A DNA stretch of 64,000 nt from G963664835 sp965220775 (GCA_965220775.1 OZ244845.1:930001-994000); one strand, 5' to 3'. Shown: positions 10,485 through 20,006, counted from the stretch's first letter. The notes: a model not told the origin generated them from the sequence alone. Numbers and translations: made by a program.

Positions 10485-11435
10485 TTGCCACCTCTAGCCG
10501 ACGTATCGCAAGCGATAGGCGGCACACCCATCGTGTGGCTCGACCGGTTGACTGAAGGGTTGCCCGGCCGAGTCGCGCTCAAGCTGGAGTACTTCTCACC
10601 CGGATTCAGCATCAAGGACCGTATCGCCCGCCAGATCGTGGAGGACGCCGAATCAGACGGAACGTTGAGGCCCGGCATCCCGGTCGTTGAGCTGACGAGC
10701 GGCAACACCGGCACCGGGTTAGCGGTAGTATGCGCAATCAAGGGCTATAGATTCATCGCCGTGATGTCTGAAGGAAATACGATGGAACGGCGCCGAATGC
10801 TGACGGCGCTCGGCGCGGAGTTGGTGCTGGTGCCACAGGCCGGCGGGTCCCATCCGGGACAGGTATCGAAAGAAGACATCGAGCTGCTAGAGGAAAAAAC
10901 AGTCGAACTTACAGAGCAGCTTGGGGCGTTTTGCGCCGATCAGTTCAATAACGTGAGCAACGTGCGCGCTCACGAGATGGGCACCGGTAGAGAGATTTGG
11001 GAACAGACGGACGGCAGCGTAGCCAAGTTTTGCGCGATGGTCGGCACCGGCGGGACGTTCATGGGGTGCGCCCGCGCGCTGAAGAAACGTAATCCCAAAG
11101 TCGAGACGTTTGCAATCGAGCCGGAGGAAGCCGCTGCGCTGGCCGGCCGCACCGTTACGAATACGAGGCACAGGATTCAGGGAGCCGGATACGCCCTGGT
11201 GCCGCCGCTTTGGGAACCAAGGTATTGCGACGGGTTCTTGGCAGTCAGCGACGATGAAGCGATCGATGCATCGCGGAAACTGGCACGGCGGGAAGGGATA
11301 TTCGTCGGATTCAGCGCCGGGGCGAACGTGGCGGCGGCGCTCCGGCTTGCTCGCGTATGTCGGGAGAGCGAGATTGTCGCCACTACCGCTAACGACTCAG
11401 GCCTCAAGTACCTCAGTACGGACTTATTCCCGTGA
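10485..11435 (+). CDS. PLP-dependent cysteine synthase family protein
   Basis: Fold-type II PLP enzyme that performs beta-replacement, for example O-acetylserine plus sulfide to cysteine. The PLP lysine is in FSIKDRIA, the substrate-binding loop is TSGNTGTGLA, and the phosphate-binding loop is GTGGTFMG. Its 316 residues match CysK length. A TTG at 10485 is the only standard start in reach; the frame is open upstream into the previous gene but without ATG or GTG. No serine acetyltransferase is near, and it sits in an operon of 2-hydroxyacid and hydantoin enzymes, so another beta-replacement or elimination substrate is possible. Stop lies 9 bp before rsmG. Confidence 0.85.
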   Translation: MPPLADVSQAIGGTPIVWLDRLTEGLPGRVALKLEYFSPGFSIKDRIARQIVEDAESDGTLRPGIPVVELTSGNTGTGLAVVCAIKGYRFIAVMSEGNTMERRRMLTALGAELVLVPQAGGSHPGQVSKEDIELLEEKTVELTEQLGAFCADQFNNVSNVRAHEMGTGREIWEQTDGSVAKFCAMVGTGGTFMGCARALKKRNPKVETFAIEPEEAAALAGRTVTNTRHRIQGAGYALVPPLWEPRYCDGFLAVSDDEAIDASRKLARREGIFVGFSAGANVAAALRLARVCRESEIVATTANDSGLKYLSTDLFP

Positions 11436-11444
11436 AATCGCCCC

Positions 11445-12239
11445 GTGACCCGAGACCCTGCGAATGACTATGACGGGCAGACACTTCGTCGCGGAGTGGT
11501 GATCCCGTCCCACGCCAACGCCGAGCTGTCAACGGATATCAAAGAGCTGGCGGCCGGCTATGGTATCGAGCTCGGCCGGACTCAGCGGGACGCCTTCGTT
11601 CATTACTATCGCCGCCTCGTCGAATGGAATTCACGTGTGCGATTGGTGGGCAATACCAACCTCGAAGAGATCAGAGACAAGTTCTTTCTCGATTCTCTGG
11701 TGATGGGCCACACGATAGGGTTGGGCAACGGCACGGCGAGTCTGGTGGACGTGGGTTCCGGCGCCGGCTTTCCGGGCGTTCCCGTCGCGATCGCCTGGCC
11801 GGAGGTGGCGGTCACGCTGGTTGAGAGCGTCGGCAAGAAGTCGCGATTCCTGACGACGTTGGCGCAAGAGCTAAATCTGCCGAATGTCGAACTTCTGTGC
11901 GAGCGCGCGGAGACCCTGGCGAGGTTGCCGGAATACCGGGAGCAGTACGACTTCGCACTGGCAAGGGCGGTTGGCAACCTTGGAGTGACGGCTGAGATAT
12001 GCCTTCCATTCGTTAAGGTAGGCGGCATTGCGGCGACGACGAAACGGACCGACCAAGAGGCGGAGGTCGAATCCAGCCGCCAGCTAGTCGAGTTACTGGG
12101 GGGAGAGTTCAAGGAGCCGGTGGAGATGGACCTTCCGGGATTCGCCGGCCGGCGGCGCTACCTGCTAATCGAGAAACTCCGGCCGACGCCGAGCAGATTC
12201 CCCCGGAGAGCTTCTCGGCTGGGTAAGACGGTGAACTGA
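11445..12239 (+). CDS. rsmG: 16S rRNA (guanine527-N7)-methyltransferase RsmG (GidB)
   Basis: Methylates G527 of 16S rRNA using SAM. The SAM-binding motif is VDVGSGAGFPGVPVAIAWP; the preceding helical segment FVHYYRRLVEWNSRVRLVGNTNLEEIRDKFFLDSL is the RsmG hallmark, and ALARAVGNLGVTAEICLPFVKVGG follows. At 264 residues it is slightly long, with an extra basic C-terminal tail (about RPTPSRFPRRASRLGK). The GTG at 11445 is used here; GTG 11496 or 11499 would also keep the domain. rsmG usually sits near gidA or parAB; here it lies among catabolic genes. Confidence 0.92.
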   Translation: MTRDPANDYDGQTLRRGVVIPSHANAELSTDIKELAAGYGIELGRTQRDAFVHYYRRLVEWNSRVRLVGNTNLEEIRDKFFLDSLVMGHTIGLGNGTASLVDVGSGAGFPGVPVAIAWPEVAVTLVESVGKKSRFLTTLAQELNLPNVELLCERAETLARLPEYREQYDFALARAVGNLGVTAEICLPFVKVGGIAATTKRTDQEAEVESSRQLVELLGGEFKEPVEMDLPGFAGRRRYLLIEKLRPTPSRFPRRASRLGKTVN

Positions 12240-12344
12240 ACGCTTGAACTCGTTGATACGCTGGCACGGTGTTCCTTGTGCTAAATTTGGAGCACCTGTC
12301 CGGATCGCCGGCGAAGCCCGAGCGCGCGCGTGCAAGGATCGGTG

Positions 12345-14114
12345 ATGGGCCAGTCTGAGGAAAACGAACTCCGAGAGCTTTGGGACCGCCTTGATCCTAT
12401 CCAGTTCGAGGTGATTCGAAACGCGCTCGTCGCCTCGACAGAAGAGATGGCGACGGCCCTTCGCCGCAGCGCGTTCTCTACCAACATCAAGACACGCGGC
12501 GACTTTTCATGCGCATTTTTCGACCGTCATCTTCGTGTTTCCGCCCAGGCGTTCACCCAACCGGTGCATCTTGGCTCGTTGGTCGAGCTTGTGCCTCGCA
12601 CGGTTCGATCATACGGCCAAGAGAACCTTAAACCTGGCGATATGCTGGTTACCAATGACCCCTATAACGGCGGGGTTCACCTGAACGACGTGACTGTGAT
12701 TGCGCCGGTGTTTCAGGGAGTCGAGCCGATTGGTTACCTGGCCAACCTCGCCCACCACGTGGACGTGGGCGGGGGCGCGCCGGCCAGCATCGGAATATTT
12801 CGAGAAGTCTTCCAGGAAGGCATCATCATTCCGCCGGTCAAACTCGTGGCGTCCGGCACGATAGTGGACGACATATTCAGGTTGATACTCTCGCAAATTC
12901 GCAGCAAACGAGAGACCGCCGGCGATTTTCGAGCCCAAATCGCGGCTAACGTGACCGGCCAGCGCAGGCTGCTCGAACTGGTTCGCCGAGTCGGCCGGCG
13001 GCGATTCGACCTGTACCTGGACGCGATCATCGACTATACGCGTAGGCGCACTGAGGTCGATCTGCGCAAGCTGCCCCGAGGCGCATTCTGGGCCGAAGGA
13101 TACCTTGACACCGATGGCTTCACCGACGAACCGGTGCGCCTATGCGCGAAGGTAGCAATTGAAGACGCCGGCGTAATCTTCGACCTGACCGGCTCCGACC
13201 CTCAACGTCGTGCTCCGGTGAACTCCACTTTTGCCCAGACTTTTTCCGCCTGCGCCTATGCATTGAAATGCCTGGTCGACCAGGACATTCCGGTGAACCA
13301 GGGGTTCTACGACCTGGTGAGAGTCAACGCGCCACCCGGGACCGTCACCAACAGCAACCCGCCGGCGCCGGTCGTCGGCGGTTGGGAGACACAGACACGT
13401 CTGGTCGACGTGATATTCAAGGCGCTTTCGGAGCCGATGCCGACCCGGGTGCCAGCAGGCACCAAGGCGATGCAGTGTCAGGCCGGCTTCGGCGGTCAGG
13501 ACCCGGCCAGAGACGAATATTATTGCTACTATGAGGCGCTGGCGGGAGGCTATGGCGGGCGATTCGGCAAGGACGGGCCTGATGCGGTCCAGGCACACGG
13601 ACAGAACACCGAGAATGCACCGATCGAAGAGATTGAAGCCAACTATCCAGTCCGCATCACCCGCTACGAGCTCATTGAAGACTCGGGTGGGGCCGGCCAG
13701 TGGCGGGGCGGGTTAGGTCTCCGGCGGGACTACCGATTCCCATACAACGAAACGACGTTTACGATCCTCGCCGATCGGGACCGGGCCGGCCCGTGGGGCC
13801 TATTCGGGGGGCAAGCTGGACTTCGGGCAAAATACGTCCTCAATCCCGATGACGATGCCCGCAGACTTAGCTCAAAGACAACCGTCGAACTTCAGTTGGG
13901 CGACACGATCAGCTACCAGACATGCGGCGGCGGCGGTTACGGGCCGCCGGAGAAACGTGAGCCGCAACAAGTCCTGCAAGACGTGCGGGAAGGTAAGGTG
14001 GGCTTGAAGCAGGCCGAGAAAGTCTATCGCGTTGCCCTCGACACGGATGAATGGACAGTCAAGGCCAAAGAGACCGCCCGGCTCCGCGAGAGACCAGTTG
14101 TCAGAGACGAATAG
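12345..14114 (+). CDS. hyuB: Hydantoinase B / N-methylhydantoinase B subunit
   Basis: One subunit of an ATP-dependent amidohydrolase or carboxylase of the HyuA/HyuB (5-oxoprolinase-like) family. About 589 residues. Typical segments are DPIQFEVIRNALVASTEEMATALRRSAFS at the N-terminus, GDMLVTNDPYNGGVHLNDVTVIAPVF, and the C-terminal GAGQWRGGLGLRRDYRF with a final TCGGGGYGPPEKR. The ATG at 12345 has AAGGA six bases upstream; an upstream GTG at 12330 is weaker. The next gene overlaps its 3' end and encodes the partner subunit. Possible substrates include N-methylhydantoin, 5-oxoproline or related cyclic amides. Confidence 0.88.
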   Translation: MGQSEENELRELWDRLDPIQFEVIRNALVASTEEMATALRRSAFSTNIKTRGDFSCAFFDRHLRVSAQAFTQPVHLGSLVELVPRTVRSYGQENLKPGDMLVTNDPYNGGVHLNDVTVIAPVFQGVEPIGYLANLAHHVDVGGGAPASIGIFREVFQEGIIIPPVKLVASGTIVDDIFRLILSQIRSKRETAGDFRAQIAANVTGQRRLLELVRRVGRRRFDLYLDAIIDYTRRRTEVDLRKLPRGAFWAEGYLDTDGFTDEPVRLCAKVAIEDAGVIFDLTGSDPQRRAPVNSTFAQTFSACAYALKCLVDQDIPVNQGFYDLVRVNAPPGTVTNSNPPAPVVGGWETQTRLVDVIFKALSEPMPTRVPAGTKAMQCQAGFGGQDPARDEYYCYYEALAGGYGGRFGKDGPDAVQAHGQNTENAPIEEIEANYPVRITRYELIEDSGGAGQWRGGLGLRRDYRFPYNETTFTILADRDRAGPWGLFGGQAGLRAKYVLNPDDDARRLSSKTTVELQLGDTISYQTCGGGGYGPPEKREPQQVLQDVREGKVGLKQAEKVYRVALDTDEWTVKAKETARLRERPVVRDE

Positions 14115-16275
14115 GCCATCGACGTACCGCGAAGCAGCGCGAGCCAGCCGGACTGAGAGGGAGCCTCTTAGACCCCAGTACCGGTTGGGCGTGGATATAG
14201 GCGGTACTTTCACGGACGCGACCCTGATCGACGAAGCGACCGGCGCGGTGTTCGTCTCCAAGTCGGCCACGACCCCACGAGACCTCACTCTCGGGTTCAA
14301 GAACGCAGCGAATGCGGTAATGCGTCGGGCGTCAGCAATGCCTGGCGATATCCGCTACCTGGTTCACGCAACGACGGTGGCAACCAACTCCATTATCGAG
14401 GGCAGGGTGGCGGCCACTGCTTTCATCACCACCTCGGGGTTCCGCGACCTGCTCGAAATTGCACGCCAGGTGCGCCCGACTCTATACGACCTGATGTTCG
14501 AGAAGCCGCGGCCCCTCGTGCCCCGTCATATGTGCTACGAAGCGACGGAACGACTCGACGCTTCGGGAGAAGTCCTGGTTCCCCTGGATGAGGAAGAGAT
14601 ACGTCGAGTCGCGGCGCAAATCAAAGAGCAAGGCGTGGAAGCCGTCGCCGTATGCTTTCTTCATTCGTATTTGAACCCCGTTCACGAAGCCCGGGCCGGC
14701 GAGATTCTGGCGGCAGAGCTGCCTGAAGTGCGGGTGTCGCTATCTTCCCACGTTGCTCCGGAGATTCGCGAATACGTACGCGCCAGCACGACCGTCATCA
14801 ATGCAATCATCCAGCCCACGGTCTCCAAGTATCTGCGGGAGCTAGAAGGAGAGTTGCGCGCAACGGGAATACCTGGAGAGTTGCTCGTTATGCAGAGCAG
14901 CGGGGGCGTGTTCACGTTCCCGGCGGCGAGCGAAAAGCCGGTGTTCATGGTTGAGTCAGGTCCGGCGGCAGGTGTTATCGCCGCCAACTACGTGGGAAAT
15001 AATCTCGGCTATCGAGACATAATATCCTTCGACATGGGAGGCACCACCGCCAAAGCCGGCCTGATCCAGAACGGCAGACCCCGAGTAACCAAGGACTACG
15101 AAGTTGGTTCCGTCGCCAGGTCCGCCATCGGAGGGTCCCGGGCCGCCGGCTATCCCATCCGCACTCCAGTGATAGACCTGGTCGAGGTCGGCGCCGGCGG
15201 CGGCTCGGTCGCATGGATAGACTCCGGCGGAATCCTTCGAGTCGGTCCGCGCAGCGCCGGCGCCGATCCGGGCCCGGTCTGCTATGGAAAGGGCGGCGAG
15301 GAGCCAACGGTTACTGATGCCAATCTCGTGTTGGGCCGCTTGAACCCAGCATACTTTTTGGGTGGTGAGATTCACCTCGACATCGACGGCGCACGCCTGG
15401 CGATAGAGGAAAAGTGCGCCGAGCCGATGGGAATGGACGCAGTCGAGGCGGCGCAAGGGATAATCGAGATCGCGAATGCGGCGATGGTGAATGCGCTCCG
15501 TCTGGTTTCGGTTCAGCGGGGACTCGATCCGCGCGACTTCGCTCTCGTCGCTTTCGGCGGGGCCGGACCGCTCCACGCCAATCGGCTAGCCGAGGAGATC
15601 GAGGCGCCGGTCACTGTGATACCGATTAGCCCCGGAGCCACCTCGGCGATCGGTCTGCTCGTCACCGATCTTACCCACGACTATGCCACCTCCTTTATCC
15701 AGCGGACGGACCAAGCAGACCTCGACGCTATCGAAAACGCGTTCAGGCCGCTGGAGGAACAGGGCAAGAACGCGCTTGAACGCGAGGGTGTGGATCCGCA
15801 GCAGATGTCGCTGCGACGGCAATTGGAGATGCGCTACGTAGGCCAGAGCTTTGAGCTCGTGATCCCTCTCTCGGAGAGTGGGCAACGAATGTTCGAAGTA
15901 GACGAAGTGGTGAAACGGTTCCACGAGAATCATCAGGCCACCTATGGCACATCCACAACAGACGCGCCGGTCGAGATCGTCAACCTGCGAGTCACCGCGA
16001 TAGGCCGGATCGCCAAGCCCAAACTACGCGAGATCAGTCGGACCGCCGGAGCTGTAAGTTTGGCGCAGAAGGCAACTCGACCGGTGTTTTTCCCGGAGGA
16101 GACGGGCATGATCGAGTGTGCAATCTACGATAGGTACGCGCTGGACGCGGACATGGTTGTCAAGGGGCCGGCTGTAGTAGAGGAGGCTGACTCGACTACG
16201 GTAATACATCCGGGCTATGAGGCGTTGGTCGACCGTTTCGGAAATCTCTTGCTCAGAAAGGCCGCGCGACCGTAG
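14098..16275 (+). CDS. hyuA: Hydantoinase A / N-methylhydantoinase A subunit
   Basis: ATP-binding partner of HyuB. The N-terminal acetate/sugar-kinase-type phosphate motif is GVDIGGTFTDATLID, and the second one is FDMGGTTAKAGLI. The family hallmark VGAGGGSVAWID is followed by GPRSAGADPGPVCYGKGGEEPTVTDANLVLG. TTG 14098, preceded by a GAGAG site, gives about 725 residues and a short overlap with hyuB; the open frame also offers ATG 14047 and TTG 14032, both with poorer ribosome sites. The two subunits are probably translationally coupled. Acetone/acetophenone carboxylase beta subunits share these motifs, so the reaction is not fixed by sequence alone. Confidence 0.87.
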   Translation: MSETNRPSTYREAARASRTEREPLRPQYRLGVDIGGTFTDATLIDEATGAVFVSKSATTPRDLTLGFKNAANAVMRRASAMPGDIRYLVHATTVATNSIIEGRVAATAFITTSGFRDLLEIARQVRPTLYDLMFEKPRPLVPRHMCYEATERLDASGEVLVPLDEEEIRRVAAQIKEQGVEAVAVCFLHSYLNPVHEARAGEILAAELPEVRVSLSSHVAPEIREYVRASTTVINAIIQPTVSKYLRELEGELRATGIPGELLVMQSSGGVFTFPAASEKPVFMVESGPAAGVIAANYVGNNLGYRDIISFDMGGTTAKAGLIQNGRPRVTKDYEVGSVARSAIGGSRAAGYPIRTPVIDLVEVGAGGGSVAWIDSGGILRVGPRSAGADPGPVCYGKGGEEPTVTDANLVLGRLNPAYFLGGEIHLDIDGARLAIEEKCAEPMGMDAVEAAQGIIEIANAAMVNALRLVSVQRGLDPRDFALVAFGGAGPLHANRLAEEIEAPVTVIPISPGATSAIGLLVTDLTHDYATSFIQRTDQADLDAIENAFRPLEEQGKNALEREGVDPQQMSLRRQLEMRYVGQSFELVIPLSESGQRMFEVDEVVKRFHENHQATYGTSTTDAPVEIVNLRVTAIGRIAKPKLREISRTAGAVSLAQKATRPVFFPEETGMIECAIYDRYALDADMVVKGPAVVEEADSTTVIHPGYEALVDRFGNLLLRKAARP

Positions 16276-16287
16276 GCGAACGGTTTT

Positions 16288-17012
16288 GGTACGAAGGCAT
16301 GTCCCGGACTCCGATCCGGGATGAATTCCGGCACCGGCCCGCGACACTAACCATCGTCGCCCGAACAACGACAGCCGAGGGTCGCAAGAGAAATGTAGCG
16401 CTGGGGCTTGTCCCCATCCAGGTGAGGGGCGGGGGCACAGACGACACCTGAACCCTTCGATCGATCTATGCACGCAATTTTGATACCTTGGTGTGCCGGC
16501 GCCAGCCGGCATGAGCGATTGGTACGAAGGCATGTCCCGGACTCCGATCCGGGATCAATTCCGGCACCGGCCGGCGACACCAACCATCGTCGCCCGAACA
16601 ACGACAGCCCAGGGTCGCAAGAGAGAAATGTAGGGCTGGGGCTTGTCCCCCGCCAGGGGGCGGGGTGGGGGGCACAGACGACACCTGAACCCTTCGATCG
16701 ATCTATGCACGCAATTTTGATACCTTGGTGTGCCGGCGACAGCCGGCATGAGCGATTGGTACGAAGGCATGTCCCGGACTCCGATCCGGGATGGATTCCG
16801 GCGCCGGCCGGCGACACCAACCACCGTCGCCCGAACAACAGACAACCCAGGGTCGCAAGAGAGAAATGTAGGGCTGGGGCTTGTCCCCAGCCAGGGGTGG
16901 GGTGGGGGGCACAGACGACACCTGAACCCTTCGATCGATCTATGCACCCAATTTTCATACCTTGGTGTGTCGGCGACAGCCGGCATGGGCGATTGGTACG
17001 AGAATACGTGGC
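16288..17012. repeat. Tandem array of a ~237-bp repeat (three copies plus a partial fourth)
   Basis: Copies begin at GGTACGAAGG at 16288, 16521 and 16758, with a broken fourth at 16995; periods are 233, 237 and 237. Each copy holds three hairpin-forming parts: GTCCCGGACTCCGATCCGGG, GGGGCTTGTCCCC, and TGCCGGC-GACA-GCCGGCA. The copies are almost identical. Related single units lie at 23.0, 31.7 and 39.7 kb. Because 237 is a multiple of three, long spurious reading frames run through the array on both strands. Confidence 0.85.
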
Positions 17013-17117
17013 ACCAGTCAAGTCGTATCTTTACAAGGCAACATCTGGCCTCCTGCGACCGGTTGATCCGATCTTCTACCATCTGTTACCCATGTGCCCG
17101 GTCTGTACCGGCGATCT

Positions 17118-17138
17118 CCCTCTCCCCTTGGGAGAGGG
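17118..17138. repeat. Strong hairpin beside the repeat array
   Basis: CCCTCTCCC and GGGAGAGGG form a 9-bp stem around a 3-base loop, followed by GCTGGGGTGAGGG. No U-run follows on either strand, so it is more like a REP-type palindromic unit than a terminator. The surrounding 16276-17238 gap otherwise holds only the array and no gene. Confidence 0.5.
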
Positions 17139-17238
17139 CTGGGGTGAGGGTCAAAGCGGGAATAGGGGCTCGAGGCAACAATGACGCTCAAACACGTCCA
17201 CTAACGAGCGCCCGCGTTTGAGATTGACGCACGTTGCG

Positions 17239-17694
17239 CTAACGCCCGCGAGAGGCGCACCACTCCTCATACGACGGCACATCTTCGCCTACGACGTAAA
17301 GAAAATGGTAGCAGCCCATCTCCCCGAGAAACTTGAAATCCTTTCTCATGGCCTTCACCGTCGCATCAAACCCGGCGTGGGAACGCAGGTAGTTTTGAAA
17401 CGATCCGTGCTCGCGTTCGAGTTGGACCATCCGGTTGGCGTTGCCAACTATCGCCTCCAGCTTGCGCCGGTTGCGGATTACGCGAGTGTCCTGTACCAGC
17501 GCGTCCACGTCCTCATCCCTCATGTCAGCGACATCATAGGCATCAAAATCTCGTAGAGCCGACCGTATCCCGGGCCACTTGGATTCGACTACCCGCCACG
17601 AAAGACCAGTTTGAAAGACCGACTTGCTCATCACTTCGAGGTAGTCGCCGAGCCCGTTAGGTTCAATTTTCTTCGGCTCTTCATATGCTGGCAT
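17239..17694 (-). CDS. DNA-3-methyladenine glycosylase I family protein (short form)
   Basis: HhH-superfamily base-excision glycosylase related to Tag. Visible Tag-like parts are LEVMSKSVFQTGLSWRVVESKW (the E...QTGLSW active-site region), DEDVDALVQDTRVIRNRRKLEAIVGNA and a C-terminal GCYHFLYVVGEDVPSYEEW. It has 151 residues against about 185 for E. coli Tag; the N-terminal zinc Cys motif is absent, as is the matching C-terminal His pair. ATG 17694 is chosen because GGAGGG lies seven bases upstream; the frame runs back to 17757. Activity on 3-methyladenine is inference. Confidence 0.75.
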   Translation of the reverse strand: MPAYEEPKKIEPNGLGDYLEVMSKSVFQTGLSWRVVESKWPGIRSALRDFDAYDVADMRDEDVDALVQDTRVIRNRRKLEAIVGNANRMVQLEREHGSFQNYLRSHAGFDATVKAMRKDFKFLGEMGCYHFLYVVGEDVPSYEEWCASRGR

Positions 17695-17867
17695 ACTTAC
17701 CCTCCATATCCGAACGAAGTTGGGGACGGTTGTCATCAACCGTGGCGAAGTATACATTGACGCCGCCGACCGGAGCCGGTGCAGGGTCGGTTGAATCTCG
17801 CTAATAGCGTCGTGACCAACCGCTCTGCCTAACGGTCTTCAGTGATCCTCGCATCTCACAAGGGCGA

Positions 17868-19970
17868 TTAGGTACCCAACCACTCGACGATTGTGCCAGG
17901 ACTCGCCTCGTCGTCTCGGATCACAAGTGCGTCTTGTTCGCCGAGCATCCGGTACAGGTCCCGGTATCCGGCAGCGTGGAAGACTCCGCCGGCATTGTGG
18001 ATCAAAGTCGGCGAGGGCGCGGCCAACGCGAGTGCCGACCGAAAGTCGCCGGCCTTGCGCAGGCCAGGGATGAAAAGGCGATCAACGTAACTTGCGTCTT
18101 CCGCTATTGGGAACTGTGCCGCATCGGCAACGACCCGGATCGAGACTGGCGCGACGGCTCGCGCCAGCAGGCACCACAAGCCGGCCTCGCCGATTCCGAT
18201 AAGATCGATGTCGCCTCCATCACTCGTGTGCGTCAAGTAAGCTAGCGAGGTAAGTATGTCTTGGACCCGCAGGGCGGCGTCAGTCCGATTGTACGTCGTG
18301 AAATGGCGAATATTCTGGACGCGTCCTCCTTGGCCCCAAGCGGTGTGGTACTCGCCGGTGAGAAAGACATCTACCGCCAGCACCGTGTAATCGGCTTCCA
18401 ACAGGCGTCGGAGCAAAGGGTTGGGCCGGCGATTGGCCGGATCCACCAGCCCTATCTTGCCTTGCGGATGGATCACGAGAGCGGTTCGGCTTCCCGGTGA
18501 TCGAGTTGGAGTGATGCGCACCGCCGGCAACTCGTCGCCGGCATCCGGACGGCTTAGCTTGATCCGCTCAATAGATAATTCGGGCCATTCCGTCGATCCG
18601 AAACTGTCGGCCGCGACTTGGGCCGGCCACTCGGTCGAAAGGGTGTGACGCAGGGCCGGGCCGAAAACGTCGCGGAAACGCGCGCGGTCCGATTCGACCC
18701 TTGGCCACAGGTCCTCAAGTTCGTCGCCGGCGCGGCGAACCAGATGTCTGCTCAGGTCTTCGGCGGTGAGCGGGCTCGGAAGCCGGTTGCCGCCGGCCAG
18801 CACAAGCAGATCTTCCGTCGTTTCTACCTTGACAGGCTGCTCGACAAGATCGGCGGCGCCTTTGGTTCCGAGAAGATTCCGGCCAAGAAACTTGTAAACC
18901 GCTTCTCGGCTCTCGCGGTTGTAGTTGTGGCCGGCGTCGACTTGGGCCCATTCAAGTCGGTCTTCCGCGCCGAACAGACGGTAGATTTCTTTGATCGCGG
19001 GATACTCAACGTTCGGGGTATTTACCGTCCAGTCACCGGTGGCACTGACAAGCAGCATTGGCCTGGGTGCGGTGAGCGCGGCGATTTCCAGATTGGAGGC
19101 ACCTAAGCGCAGGTTCGGAGGGTCTTCGCAAACGCACCCACCCTGGAAATGAGCCGAGATCATATTTACAGGCGCGGCTACTTTTACCCGGTCGTCGACG
19201 GCCGTCAACAGGAAGGTTTGGGTGCCACCGCCGGATGCGCCGGTGCAACCTATACGCGCCGGATCGACATCAGGCAGCGACTCGAGGAAGTCAATCGAGC
19301 GTATGCTGTTCCAAAGTTGAAGTCCGCACAGGCTGATTCCCCAGAGCTGATCGCGGAGATCGGACCTCGCAGATTCCTCGGAGGACCGATCATCCAAGAA
19401 GGGATACTCCGCGACCTGCTCCGGCAGCGGGTAATGCGGCACCTGTGTACTGTCGAGGAAACCAATCATATCGTACGAAAAGGCCACGTAACCCTGCCGG
19501 GCGAAGCTGATGCACCTGGCGGGGACGGAGCAGGCATCGTCATTCTGCAGCCGTCCGTGGGGCCAATGACCGTGAGGGTTAATGATTGCGGGATGGCGAT
19601 AGGTTCGATCGAGGGGCCTGTATAGATTGCCCGTAACAAAGAAGCCGGGGAAGCTCTCGAAATAGACTTTCTCGACGCTGTATTCGTCCCGTTCAATTCG
19701 CCCGAACACAGCTGGGTTGAGGGGAGTGCGTTCCGGGATTGGCCAAAGGCCATTGCTCACCAGTACGTGGCGTCGGAGCCAATCCGCACAGGCCCGCCAC
19801 TCATCCAACGACCGATAGTTGGGCATCTCGACTAACGTGTCCTGATGGCGGACCTCGTGCAGCCGGCGGTCGTTGGGAGGTATTCGCTCAGGCAGACCAC
19901 GGAAACGCTTGGGATATCGTCGCGACATCTCTACAAGCTTGTTTATGGTTTCTTCAGAAAGGATTGTCAT
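17868..19970 (-). CDS. Large alpha/beta hydrolase, acetyl-xylan-esterase-like
   Basis: A 700-residue protein. The first half is an alpha/beta hydrolase of the AXE1/dienelactone hydrolase type. The nucleophile serine is in IGCTGASGGGTQTFLL, the acid in LVSATGDWTVNTP, and the histidine in VDAGHNYNRES. The segment INPHGHWPHGR probably forms the oxyanion region. The second half (from about residue 400) resembles a second, weaker hydrolase-like domain (LVIHPQGKIG..., TVLAVDVFLTGEYH) without an evident GxSxG. No signal peptide, so probably cytoplasmic. It follows the Rieske gene by 36 bp on the same strand and likely shares its transcript with the amidohydrolase, suggesting ester cleavage in the same catabolic route. 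Confidence 0.75.
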   Translation of the reverse strand: MTILSEETINKLVEMSRRYPKRFRGLPERIPPNDRRLHEVRHQDTLVEMPNYRSLDEWRACADWLRRHVLVSNGLWPIPERTPLNPAVFGRIERDEYSVEKVYFESFPGFFVTGNLYRPLDRTYRHPAIINPHGHWPHGRLQNDDACSVPARCISFARQGYVAFSYDMIGFLDSTQVPHYPLPEQVAEYPFLDDRSSEESARSDLRDQLWGISLCGLQLWNSIRSIDFLESLPDVDPARIGCTGASGGGTQTFLLTAVDDRVKVAAPVNMISAHFQGGCVCEDPPNLRLGASNLEIAALTAPRPMLLVSATGDWTVNTPNVEYPAIKEIYRLFGAEDRLEWAQVDAGHNYNRESREAVYKFLGRNLLGTKGAADLVEQPVKVETTEDLLVLAGGNRLPSPLTAEDLSRHLVRRAGDELEDLWPRVESDRARFRDVFGPALRHTLSTEWPAQVAADSFGSTEWPELSIERIKLSRPDAGDELPAVRITPTRSPGSRTALVIHPQGKIGLVDPANRRPNPLLRRLLEADYTVLAVDVFLTGEYHTAWGQGGRVQNIRHFTTYNRTDAALRVQDILTSLAYLTHTSDGGDIDLIGIGEAGLWCLLARAVAPVSIRVVADAAQFPIAEDASYVDRLFIPGLRKAGDFRSALALAAPSPTLIHNAGGVFHAAGYRDLYRMLGEQDALVIRDDEASPGTIVEWLGT

Positions 19971-20006
19971 GTGCCTCTCACGAGGTAATTGGCAAAGTTT
20001 TGCGCC

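Noticed and set aside
10031..10741. 236-residue minus-strand frame
   Set aside because: It lies antisense across the second dehydrogenase and the cysteine-synthase gene, with low-complexity Arg/Ser content.
14956..15576. 206-residue minus-strand frame within hyuA
   Set aside because: Antisense shadow of a gene with all HyuA motifs.
16288..17012. Tandem repeats as a CRISPR array
   Set aside because: The repeats are about 237 bp, directly adjacent with no unique spacers, and no cas gene is near.
16347..17184. Long overlapping reading frames on both strands (about 170-240 residues) in the repeat array
   Set aside because: They exist because the repeat period (237) is a multiple of three, so an open unit stays open. 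The protein sequences repeat the DNA palindromes and resemble no family.
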